Part shown: positions 15,300 through 22,818 of the stretch, one piece after another
Position numbering within the stretch: position 1 is the stretch's first letter
How the letters are laid out: the number at the start of each line of letters is the position of its first letter
From: Eubacteriales bacterium
GTDB taxonomy: Bacteria > Bacillota > Clostridia > Lachnospirales > Lachnospiraceae
DNA length: 41,992 nt
Direction: 5' to 3'
NCBI GenBank assembly: GCA_030524715.1
Contig: JAUNGB010000045.1
Coordinates: 1-41,992, forward strand
Program-made: the position numbers and the translations under genes
The notes under the pieces: generated by a model
The model's input: the letters and a program-made list of their open reading frames with translations, nothing else
The model's database searches: none
What the model was told of the DNA's origin: nothing

Positions 15300-16241
15300 A
15301 TGAAAAAATATGCATTCGGCGCGGATATTGGAGGAACTACCGTTAAGATCGGACTGTTTGAAACTATTGGAAATTTGATTGAAGTATGGGAAATCCCAAC
15401 CAGAACAGAAGAAAACGGAAAATATATTTTAGCGGATATTTCTGACGCAATAGAAAGCAAAATTCGCGAGAAAAATATTTCCAGGTTGGATGTGGAAGGA
15501 ATTGGGATGGGAGTTCCGGGACCGATCAGTCCGGATGGAACTGTATTAAAATGTGTCAATCTTGGATGGGGTATCTTTAATGTTGAGCGGGAAATGACGA
15601 AACTGACAGGATTTAAAGCAAAGGCAGGAAATGATGCAAATGTAGCAGCCCTTGGAGAAATGTGGCAGGGCGGCGGACGCGGATATAACGATATTGTTAT
15701 GGTGACACTTGGAACAGGAGTCGGCGGTGGAGTCATTATCGGAGGTCATATTTTGCCTGGAATCAATGGCGCTGCCGGAGAAATAGGGCACATTCCCATG
15801 AAGGATAATGAGATGGAATGCTGTGGCTGCGGCAAAAAAGGCTGCTTGGAGCAGTATGCATCCGCAAATGGGATTGTCCGGTTGACAAAACGATATTTGG
15901 ATGAGAATCCAGAGGTTGAAAGTTCCTTAAGGATGAGGGAAGGATATACATCCAAAGAAATTTTTGCAGAGGCAGCGCAAGGTGATAAAGCTGCAATGCG
16001 GATGGTGGACGAGGTTGGAATCCTCCTTGGCAAAGCATTTGCTGCTATTGCGTGTGTTGTAAATCCGGAAGCATTTGTTATTGGCGGCGGAATGTCAAAG
16101 GCAGGAAATATTCTGCTTGATGCAATAAAAAAACATTACACGGAATATGCGTTTCATGCATCCGGAGATACTGTATTCAAGCTCGCTGAACTTAGTAATC
16201 GTGCAGGCATCTACGGGGCAGTAAGATTAGTGATTGAATAG
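15300..16241 (+). CDS. glcK: ROK-family glucokinase
   Basis: Cytoplasmic sugar kinase of 313 residues. It has the phosphate-binding DIGGTTVKIG (about 9-18), the sugar-binding GNDANVAALGE, GTGVGGG, GEIGH and the ROK zinc motif CCGCGKKGCLEQYAS. In the family it makes glucose 6-phosphate from glucose and ATP. Its place as last gene of CGD operon 1 suggests that free glucose is the product of glycoside breakdown. That fits known C-glucoside pathways, where 3-oxo-glucose is reduced back to glucose. A strong terminator follows. Other hexoses cannot be excluded because ROK kinases vary in specificity. Confidence 0.85.
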   Translation: MKKYAFGADIGGTTVKIGLFETIGNLIEVWEIPTRTEENGKYILADISDAIESKIREKNISRLDVEGIGMGVPGPISPDGTVLKCVNLGWGIFNVEREMTKLTGFKAKAGNDANVAALGEMWQGGGRGYNDIVMVTLGTGVGGGVIIGGHILPGINGAAGEIGHIPMKDNEMECCGCGKKGCLEQYASANGIVRLTKRYLDENPEVESSLRMREGYTSKEIFAEAAQGDKAAMRMVDEVGILLGKAFAAIACVVNPEAFVIGGGMSKAGNILLDAIKKHYTEYAFHASGDTVFKLAELSNRAGIYGAVRLVIE

Positions 16242-16267
16242 ATACGAAGTAAAAGAAAATCTATCTT

Positions 16268-16320
16268 GACAGAGGTTTGAAAGAAATACAAACTTTCAAA
16301 TCTCTGTCTTTTTGTTTTTT
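16268..16320 (+). terminator. Terminator of CGD operon 1
   Basis: A 16-bp stem (16268-16283 with 16293-16308, one G-U pair) followed by TTTTTGTTTTTTT. The AraC-GH39 gene downstream therefore needs its own promoter. Confidence 0.92.
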
Positions 16321-16406
16321 TACATAACCCAAAATGTCAGTTGTTTTTTTTAAATGTATCATGTAATATTTATTCATATGAAGGATGTCAGGAGGGGGTA
16401 GGGGAT

Positions 16407-18818
16407 ATGAATGACGTAGAAATGGTTTTGGCGAGAAGTCTGAATGATGCAGCCCACTATCATTCAGAAGTAGAAATTTTGTTTGTCGTCAGCGGCTCGG
16501 CAAAGGTTACCGTAAAGAATCAGTCTTATGAACTGGATCAGGAAGATATCATTGCAGTTAATTCAGGTGAGATGCACAGTGTAGAATCGTCAATGAATGC
16601 TGTGATCTGTGACGTGCATTTTTCATGCAGAAGGATATTGGAATTAGTAGAAGAGGATATGTGCGTGTTCGAATGCAATAGCAAAACGGACAGAAATCGT
16701 TCCTATCATACAATTCGTACAGTTATGCGTGAAGCGGTATATCAGTATATTAAGCGGGAACCGGGGAAAACAGATTGCCTGAAAATCAGTGTCCTATATA
16801 AGCTGCTTGACTGCCTGATTGAAAATTACCGGAATCAGTCTCTGACAAGGATATCGGGACGAAAGATGGATGACAGTGAAAGAGTTCAGAAAATATATCA
16901 ATATGTCGAACAAAATTATCAATACGGAATAAGTATGTCGGAATTAGCGGAACAGCTTTTTTTGTCTACATCAACGCTATCGCGGGTGTTTAAGAAGGAA
17001 ACCGGCATTTATTTTGCAGATTATGTTTCGGGGATTCGTATGAGTCATGCAGTGGATGAGCTTCTTCAAACAGAAAAAAGCATTACAACGATTGCGGTGG
17101 ATTGCGGTTTCTCAAATCCATCTGTGTTTAATAGAAGTTTTAAAGATGTTTATGGAGTAACTCCTTCTGTTTTTCGCGCGCAGAGAAAAGAGCAGATGAT
17201 GGAGCAGGAAAAACAGACGCTTTTGGAGCGGGAAAAGCTCAGAAAAGAACTGGCGGAGCAATTAGGAGAGCAAAGTATCAATATCGAAGGGAGGGTAAAG
17301 GTATCTGTTAATGCGGATCAGGGACGTGCTTTTGTGAACTGCTGGAAAGATATGATGAATATTGGCTCCGTGGATATGCTGTGCGGCGCTGCGGCACAGA
17401 AACAGGTATTATTTTTAAAAAGTGAATTGGGATTTCATTATGCCCGTATATGGAGCATCTTTTCGCAGAAAAATATGATCTGTACCGGAAAAGAAGGAAG
17501 CAATTATAATTTTAATCGTTTAGATTACGTTCTGGATTTTTTACTGGAGAATAATATGATTCCATTTCTGGATTTTGGTAATCGGCCGGATGTTGCAAAC
17601 GGCGAGTTAGGGAACAATGTTTTTGAAACACATGACTATATTTTGTTTGAGAGCCGTGCCGCATGGGAGGAAGGTCTGTCAAATTTAACAGAACATATTG
17701 TGCGAAAATACGGGAGAGCGGAAGTAAGCAGATGGAAATTTGAATTCTCAAGTGATCGGAGCAACGTGCCCGTCAGCAATTATTATTCAGATCAGAATTA
17801 CAGTTACGCAGAGGCCTTTTTGTATGCATGGAGAACAATAAAAAAATTGGCTCCGGGAGCAATGGTAGGAGGACCGATGGCGTTAATAGATTTTGATGAG
17901 CAGTTTGTGAAAGAGTTTTTGGTTTTCTGCAGAGAACAACAGTGCATTCCTGATTTTGTTTCCATGGCTGTATTTCCTTACAGGACTCGAAAGGTGGAGG
18001 GACGTGCGGTAAGTGAACTTGCGGTTGCGGATAATGTGGAGATGGAATATATTTACCAGATGCAGCAGGTTTTGTTGGATACAGGGTGTACAAATTGTAA
18101 ACTGTATGTTACCGAATGGAATAATTCTGTTTCCAACCGAAATTATCTGAATGACAGTAACTTTCGCGGAGCCTATTTTATTCAAAAACTTGCAGAACTT
18201 TCGGAATCGGTGGATATGTTAGGCATTTGGATGGCAACGGATATTATCGGCAACTATGTGGATTCGAATCGTATTGCAAATGGCGGCGGCGGGCTGCTGA
18301 CACAGGACGGGATACCCAAACCCGCATTTCATGCCTTACGTTTTATGAATAAATTAGGCGATTGCCTGATCTCTAAAGGAGAAAATTTTATTATTACCAG
18401 TAAAAGTAAAACAAGCTATTATATTATCTGTTACAATCTTAAGGGCTATAACCGTGATTATTTTAAGAAGAGGGAGCGTTTGGACAATCCGGAGGATATT
18501 GAAGAAATTTTTGAGAATAAAGATCCGGTGGAGATATCGATCAGTCTGAACAATCTTCCGGATAATAAGAGTTTCATCATTACGAGACGTCATGTGGCCG
18601 CCAATTACGGAAATCTGCTTGGGGAATGGAAAAATTTTCAGTATGACAAACATCTGTCTGCAGACAGCGAAAAGTATATTCGGGAAGCAAGTTTTCCACG
18701 TATGAGTATGGAAAGGATGAAGACAGAGGAAGGGAGCCTTCATATGTCGGTTACGCTGCAGGCACATGAATTTGTTTTACTTCATATACATGAGGATAAG
18801 CAAGCAGCTAGTACATAA
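16407..18818 (+). CDS. AraC-type transcription regulator fused to a GH39-like domain
   Basis: Fusion protein of 803 residues; ATG 16407 follows GGAGGGGGTAGGGG. Residues about 1-100 form a cupin-like sensor (HYHSEVEILFVVSG, VNSGEMHSVES). About 165-265 is a double helix-turn-helix AraC domain (ISMSELAEQLFLSTSTLSRVFKKE and ITTIAVDCGFSNPSVFNRSFK). About 300-770 resembles glycoside hydrolase family 39. The nucleophile motif VTEWN is present (E570), but the acid/base motif, normally WNEPN, reads WKFEFSSDRSN with D450 where Glu is expected. Catalysis is therefore doubtful and ligand sensing more likely. It sits between the two CGD transcription units, whose promoters share a 36-bp element, so it is the probable activator. 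No signal peptide; cytoplasmic. Confidence 0.85.
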   Translation: MNDVEMVLARSLNDAAHYHSEVEILFVVSGSAKVTVKNQSYELDQEDIIAVNSGEMHSVESSMNAVICDVHFSCRRILELVEEDMCVFECNSKTDRNRSYHTIRTVMREAVYQYIKREPGKTDCLKISVLYKLLDCLIENYRNQSLTRISGRKMDDSERVQKIYQYVEQNYQYGISMSELAEQLFLSTSTLSRVFKKETGIYFADYVSGIRMSHAVDELLQTEKSITTIAVDCGFSNPSVFNRSFKDVYGVTPSVFRAQRKEQMMEQEKQTLLEREKLRKELAEQLGEQSINIEGRVKVSVNADQGRAFVNCWKDMMNIGSVDMLCGAAAQKQVLFLKSELGFHYARIWSIFSQKNMICTGKEGSNYNFNRLDYVLDFLLENNMIPFLDFGNRPDVANGELGNNVFETHDYILFESRAAWEEGLSNLTEHIVRKYGRAEVSRWKFEFSSDRSNVPVSNYYSDQNYSYAEAFLYAWRTIKKLAPGAMVGGPMALIDFDEQFVKEFLVFCREQQCIPDFVSMAVFPYRTRKVEGRAVSELAVADNVEMEYIYQMQQVLLDTGCTNCKLYVTEWNNSVSNRNYLNDSNFRGAYFIQKLAELSESVDMLGIWMATDIIGNYVDSNRIANGGGGLLTQDGIPKPAFHALRFMNKLGDCLISKGENFIITSKSKTSYYIICYNLKGYNRDYFKKRERLDNPEDIEEIFENKDPVEISISLNNLPDNKSFIITRRHVAANYGNLLGEWKNFQYDKHLSADSEKYIREASFPRMSMERMKTEEGSLHMSVTLQAHEFVLLHIHEDKQAAST

Positions 18819-18820
18819 AT

Positions 18821-18870
18821 TTTTTCCACCTGTACTGTTGGATCAGCAACCGCACAGGTGGAAATTTTTT
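18821..18870. terminator. Bidirectional-looking terminator after the AraC-GH39 gene
   Basis: TTTCCACCTGT (18823-18833) pairs with ACAGGTGGAAA (18854-18864). There are T-runs on both outer sides, read on the respective strands. Confidence 0.82.
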
Positions 18871-18936
18871 TAACCTTGAATTGCAATAAACGACAAGTAT
18901 TTATTTCGTCTTTTTAAAAATAATGCTGCTTAAAAT

Positions 18937-18997
18937 CAATAAAAGTCAACAAAAGTGAAATAGCGGAAAGGCAGACGGACAGGTTTTGAGATAAAAT
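18937..18997 (+). promoter_or_regulatory. CGD operon 2 promoter with shared 36-bp element
   Basis: 18937-18972 matches 8792-8827 at 29 of 36 positions. The -10-like GATAAAAT begins 17 bp later (18990), the same distance as in operon 1. There is no consensus -35. It probably binds the same AraC-type activator. Confidence 0.7.
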
Positions 18998-19061
18998 GAT
19001 ATCAAATATATGGAGATGCATTTGTTCTGCGTGATGCATTACGAATATGAGGAGGTATCAT

Positions 19062-19964
19062 ATGTATCAGTATAATCGGAAAGGTCCGAAACGAGGCGTG
19101 GCTCTTTATAGTTATTCCGGGGAATATGGGGTATCTATGGATCTGGAAAATTGTTTTCAGGACATGTATGACATGGGAGCGCACGGTTTAGAGATTTTGG
19201 CAAATACGCACATTCCGGCTTACCCGCAAGTAGACGAAAACTGGTTGGAAGAATGGTTTCATTTATTGGAGAAATATGAGATTGTTCCGGTAGAGTATGG
19301 GCATTGGATCGACAGCCGTTTGTTTGCAGGCCGTGAACTGACTACAGAAGAATCTATAGAAATATTAAAGAGAGACATTAGGATTGCCCATAAGCTGGGC
19401 TTTACGGTCATGCGTACCAAAATGGGTGTAATTGATTCTGTGAATTCCCCGGTGAATAATTGGAGAGAAATCATTCGGGGCGCTTTGGAATGTGCGGAAG
19501 AAAATAATGTGCGTATGTGTCCGGAACTGCATATGCCGACGGCTTTAAAAAGCCGTTATGTGGATGATTATATGGAATTTATTTTAAAAGAGAATACGAA
19601 ATATTTTGGTTTCAATGTGGATTTTGGAACATTCCAGGATGTGTTTGAGAGCGATTACCGTTTGCCGGGAATGCCAGAGGACGGAGGACCGTGTTCCAGA
19701 CCGGAAGATATGATTCCTATTCTTCCTTATGTGTATTGTTGCCATGCAAAATTTAATCATATGAGTGAGGATTTTAAAGAAACAACAATTCCTTATGAAA
19801 AGATTATTCAAATCCTGAAGGATCAGAATTGGGACGGATATATGCTCAGCGAATATGAGGGACCGGATAAGAATAAGGTTGGATTTGTAGGAGATCAGTT
19901 GAGACGCCAGCATATTATGATGCAGCACCTCTTGAATGATCAGGAAGGGAGAATAATATGTTAG
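19062..19964 (+). CDS. C-glycoside deglycosidase alpha subunit 2 (TIM barrel)
   Basis: Protein of 300 residues; ATG 19062 follows GAGGAGGTATC, and the ATG at 19047 overlaps that site. It belongs to the same TIM-barrel group as alpha 1. Candidate metal ligands are E155/H157 (CPELHMP), D187 (FNVDFGTF), H228 (CCHAKFNHM) and E264 (LSEYEG). It is followed by, and overlaps, a DUF6379 beta subunit, so a second alpha/beta deglycosidase is encoded. It differs markedly from alpha 1 (shorter, different loops around the site), which suggests another substrate or the opposite step. Controlled from its own promoter carrying the cluster's shared element. Confidence 0.8.
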   Translation: MYQYNRKGPKRGVALYSYSGEYGVSMDLENCFQDMYDMGAHGLEILANTHIPAYPQVDENWLEEWFHLLEKYEIVPVEYGHWIDSRLFAGRELTTEESIEILKRDIRIAHKLGFTVMRTKMGVIDSVNSPVNNWREIIRGALECAEENNVRMCPELHMPTALKSRYVDDYMEFILKENTKYFGFNVDFGTFQDVFESDYRLPGMPEDGGPCSRPEDMIPILPYVYCCHAKFNHMSEDFKETTIPYEKIIQILKDQNWDGYMLSEYEGPDKNKVGFVGDQLRRQHIMMQHLLNDQEGRIIC

Positions 19965-20404
19965 AAGCAGATATGATTCAGACCAGGGGATTTCATAATA
20001 TTCTGGAAAATGGGAAAATTGTAGGCTTTCAATTTTGTATACGCCTGACTTATTATCGTGGAATATTCTTGTCACAGCTCCGTCCACAGAAGGTTGTAGT
20101 AGATGGAGGAATTTTCCCGAAAGAATTGGTGACATGGAATATAAAAGGAATAGATTTCACAGTTGATGAAATGGTAAATAATGCAGAAATTCAATGGTGT
20201 TCTACAGAAACAGCAACGCTGAAGATTTATAAACCGGGAGGATTAACCCAGGGTTATCATGAGATCAGCACGGGATATAAGTATTCGTCTTCCTATATGC
20301 CGCCGGAACTGCAGAAAAGTATCGACAGCGAGGAAACGGATCCGTTTTTAGAGATGATGTTTGGGCAATTGCACAGCACACGCAAATTATTATTAGTCTG
20401 GTAG
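19958..20404 (+). CDS. C-glycoside deglycosidase beta subunit 2 (DUF6379), extended
   Basis: Protein of 148 residues whose start overlaps the alpha 2 stop by 7 nt, implying translational coupling and complex formation. The family pattern is clear: GFHNILENGKIVGFQF, IRLTYYRGIFLSQLRPQKV, DFTVDEMVNNAEIQW and YKPGGLTQGYHEI. After the usual final strand region (YKYSSSYMPPE) it carries a distinct tail of about 25 residues (SIDSEETDPFLEMMFGQLHSTRKLLLVW) that beta 1 lacks. The tail could alter substrate access or oligomer state. A terminator follows. Confidence 0.82.
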   Translation: MLEADMIQTRGFHNILENGKIVGFQFCIRLTYYRGIFLSQLRPQKVVVDGGIFPKELVTWNIKGIDFTVDEMVNNAEIQWCSTETATLKIYKPGGLTQGYHEISTGYKYSSSYMPPELQKSIDSEETDPFLEMMFGQLHSTRKLLLVW

Positions 20405-20433
20405 AAAAAATTTCATATTAATTTTGGACAATA

Positions 20434-20482
20434 AATGTCACTTTGCCATTGTCGGACGGCGAAGGGGCATTTATTTTTTTAT
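20434..20482 (+). terminator. Terminator after CGD pair 2
   Basis: Imperfect stem built from AAATG...CTTTGCC and GGCGAAG...CATTT around a 10-nt loop, followed by ATTTTTTTATTTT. Only about 40 nt separate its end from the next gene, and no clear promoter is seen there. Partial read-through into the ATP synthase genes is possible. Confidence 0.7.
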
Positions 20483-20521
20483 TTTCAGTAAAGGCAAAAA
20501 AGAGAAACGGAGGAATGAGAA

Positions 20522-21037
20522 ATGCCTAAGACAAAATTTCAATCAGTCATTTTTACAGCGGTTACCGCATGGATCATGGTGTACATCATGACACTGTACA
20601 ATACGGTACTGGCAACGGGGAGCTTCACGAACGCGACCTTTCTGATCGCGCTGAAGGGAATGTGGATCGAGTATATCATCATTTTCCTGTGTGCGTTCTT
20701 TATCTCAAGCCACGTTGCGAAATACTTTGCGTTTCGCGTGGTAAAGCCCGGAGACCGGCAGATTGCTATTATTTTGGCAATTCAGATTTTTACGGTGGTA
20801 TCACAGGTGGCGCTGGCAAGCATTCTGGGAGTATATCACGGATATGGGTTTACCAGCCAGTTTATTCCCAATTATCTTGTTACATACTGCCAGAACTTTA
20901 TTATGGCAATGCCTGTGCAGCTATTCATTGCAGGACCGATTGCAAGGGCGCTGTTCCGGCTGCTGTTCGCCGGAAAAAACGAATCGGAAGAAAAGAAAAT
21001 GGAAAAGGAACTGCTGAAGGAAGGGATTGCAGAGTAG
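20522..21037 (+). CDS. DUF2798 four-helix membrane protein
   Basis: Protein of 171 residues with about four hydrophobic segments (near 10-30, 45-65, 80-105 and 125-150) and a charged, lysine/glutamate-rich C-terminus. It matches the DUF2798 pattern MPKTKFQSVIFTAVTAWIMVYIMTLYN. Function unknown. It occupies the place where atpI normally precedes the ATP synthase genes and is 10 nt from the atpB start, so it is probably cotranscribed and might assist c-ring assembly (speculation). A paralog is encoded on the minus strand at 40503-40961 beside a truncated GPH transporter, so association with glycoside transport genes is an alternative link. Confidence 0.8.
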   Translation: MPKTKFQSVIFTAVTAWIMVYIMTLYNTVLATGSFTNATFLIALKGMWIEYIIIFLCAFFISSHVAKYFAFRVVKPGDRQIAIILAIQIFTVVSQVALASILGVYHGYGFTSQFIPNYLVTYCQNFIMAMPVQLFIAGPIARALFRLLFAGKNESEEKKMEKELLKEGIAE

Positions 21038-21047
21038 GAGGCGGATG

Positions 21048-21884
21048 ATGAGAAAGAAGAAGATTTCCATCGGTGTATGGATATGCGTCATACTGCTTTT
21101 GCTGGTTGGAATTATCCTGACTAACCACACGGATGGAAAGCATGAAACAATCAAGGAAGTCATGCGGGACGCTGTATTGCATGAGTCGGGGAAAATCAAC
21201 TTTTTTGGAATCAAAGAGGTAAACCCGGCTTTTATATCAGCGGTTACGGTCACGGTTGTTCTGTTGATCGTGGCGGCATGCATCCGAATTTTTGTGATTC
21301 CAAAGTTCCAATATGTTCCGGGAAGATTTCAGTTATTGCTGGAGCAGTGGGTAGGATTGTTTGACAATCTGGCAAAGTCCAACAGTCCTCACCGGAACGG
21401 ATTTTTAGGAGCTTATGTTTTCGGGGCAGGTTCTTATATTTTCGTTGGGACATTGTTTGAACTGTTTGGCTTACAGGGAGTTACAACAGAAGGGACTTCA
21501 ATCGCACTTCCGGCTCCACTGTCAGATATTAACGCGGCAATCGCAATGGGCTGCCTGTCGTATGTGATTATTCTTTCCGGCGGTATTGCCGGAAACGGGC
21601 TGCGCGGCGTGGGAAGCACTCTGAAGGATTTCTCGCTGCCGATCTCCATGAGCTTCCGTTTGTTCGGCGCATTGCTCAGCGGCCTTCTGGTGACAGAGTT
21701 GGTTTATTATTATATTCATTTGAGCTTTGTGCTTCCTGTGGTTGTGGGAGTACTGTTCACCCTGTTACATGCATTGATCCAGACTTATGTGCTGACAATG
21801 CTGACAGCGCTGTTCTATGGAGAAGTATCGGAGCCGCACAAAAAAGTAAAAAAAGAGAAAATAAAAAAACAGGCGCTTGCCTGA
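21048..21884 (+). CDS. atpB: F-type ATP synthase subunit a
   Basis: Membrane stator subunit of 278 residues. The start is ATG 21048 (6 nt after AGGAGG); 21045 is an alternative. It has an N-terminal membrane segment and a long periplasm-facing stretch. The conserved channel region contains SMSFRLFGALLSG with the essential arginine at R204, and the family Asn after RLFG is replaced by Ala. LLHALIQTYVLTMLTALF near the end is the usual last helix. Together with the c ring it forms the ion path. It lies between the DUF2798 gene and atpE and overlaps neither. Confidence 0.88.
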   Translation: MRKKKISIGVWICVILLLLVGIILTNHTDGKHETIKEVMRDAVLHESGKINFFGIKEVNPAFISAVTVTVVLLIVAACIRIFVIPKFQYVPGRFQLLLEQWVGLFDNLAKSNSPHRNGFLGAYVFGAGSYIFVGTLFELFGLQGVTTEGTSIALPAPLSDINAAIAMGCLSYVIILSGGIAGNGLRGVGSTLKDFSLPISMSFRLFGALLSGLLVTELVYYYIHLSFVLPVVVGVLFTLLHALIQTYVLTMLTALFYGEVSEPHKKVKKEKIKKQALA

Positions 21885-21903
21885 AAAACGGAGGTTATTG
21901 AAA

Positions 21904-22302
21904 ATGAAAACAATGATGAAAACTATGATGAAGAAAATGCCGGTATTTTTAATGTTGCTGATGATGGTGTTCAGTCTTTCAGCTCCTGCGTATGCTGCGG
22001 GAGAAGCAGATACAGCTACAAATGCAGTTGTGGCAGAGACAGAAGATTCTGATGTCGAGGCTATATCTGACGCTGATCCCACCGGGGATAAGGCGTGGGC
22101 TGCGGCTCTTGCTATCGGTTTGGCAGCCGCGGCAGGCGCAATCGGTATGGGAATTGCTATTGCAAAATCAGTAGAGGGGATTTCACGCCAGCCGGAAGCA
22201 GAAGGGAAAATCCGAACCAGTCTGATGCTTGGACTTGTATTTGTGGAAACGGCTATTATTTATGCGCTGATTGTTGCAATCCTGATTATCTTTGTATTGT
22301 AA
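21904..22302 (+). CDS. atpE: F-type ATP synthase subunit c with signal-like N-terminal extension
   Basis: Predicted product of 132 residues, versus 70-90 for a normal c subunit. The last ~72 residues are the c hairpin: first helix WAAALAIGLAAAAGAIGMGIAIAKS, loop RQP (95-97), second helix with the ion-binding Glu E115 in FVETAIIYAL. The first ~62 residues look like a signal peptide (MMKKMPVFLMLLMMVFSLSAPAYA) plus an acidic segment, so the c subunit may be inserted as a precursor. The Gln of Na+-specific c rings in helix 1 is replaced by Met, although Thr follows the Glu. Ion specificity is therefore unclear, with H+ slightly favoured. ATG 21904 follows GGAGG. Confidence 0.87.
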   Translation: MKTMMKTMMKKMPVFLMLLMMVFSLSAPAYAAGEADTATNAVVAETEDSDVEAISDADPTGDKAWAAALAIGLAAAAGAIGMGIAIAKSVEGISRQPEAEGKIRTSLMLGLVFVETAIIYALIVAILIIFVL

Positions 22303-22317
22303 AGGCAGGTGAGCATA

Positions 22318-22818
22318 GTGAATATTCCTTTAAACATTGACTGGCAGCAGATTTTGCTCCATCTGTTCAACTTTGCTATATTAGCGGCGGGCCTGTACCT
22401 GCTGCTTTATAAGCCTGTAAAGGACTTTATGGATAAGAGGCTTGATTATTATCAGCATATGTCCCAACAGGCGCAGGAAAGCCTTGAAAAAGCGGCTCAG
22501 AAAGAACGGGCATGGGATGTAAGGATGGCTGCGGCTGATGAAGAAATACAGAAAAAAGAAGAAAATGCACGAAAAGAGCTTTCCCGGGAAACAGACCAGA
22601 TGAAAGCGCAGACGCAAACGCAGTGTGAAAGGCTGATCGCGCAGGCAAAGGAAAATGCGGAGCGGGAAAGAGAGAAGATTCTGTCAGAGACAAAGAAAGA
22701 AGCGGCTGAATTTGCCATTCAGGCAGTAGAAAAGCTGCTTGGTTCCACCGCTGAAAAATCTCTGGATAATTTTTTAGAAACAGACGGGGAGTGTGAGCAT
22801 GAGCATGATGGAGCATGA
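22318..22818 (+). CDS. atpF: F-type ATP synthase subunit b
   Basis: Peripheral-stalk subunit of 166 residues with one N-terminal membrane helix ([23 protein letters not shown]) and a long charged coiled coil (about 40-150). GTG 22318 after GCAGGTGAGC is preferred; GTG 22309 would add three residues. The acidic, His-containing C-terminal tail (CEHEHDGA) runs into the overlapping atpA start. With no free delta subunit in the operon, b must contact the delta-like extension of alpha. Confidence 0.85.
   Translation: MNIPLNIDWQQILLHLFNFAILAAGLYLLLYKPVKDFMDKRLDYYQHMSQQAQESLEKAAQKERAWDVRMAAADEEIQKKEENARKELSRETDQMKAQTQTQCERLIAQAKENAEREREKILSETKKEAAEFAIQAVEKLLGSTAEKSLDNFLETDGECEHEHDGA

Noticed and set aside
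21904-22302. Na+-type c ring call based on the ET pair
   Set aside because: The helix-1 Gln needed for typical Na+ coordination is Met here, so sequence alone does not support Na+ specificity.
22309-22317. Upstream GTG start for atpF
   Set aside because: The ribosome site GCAGGTGAGC overlaps it and fits GTG 22318 better.
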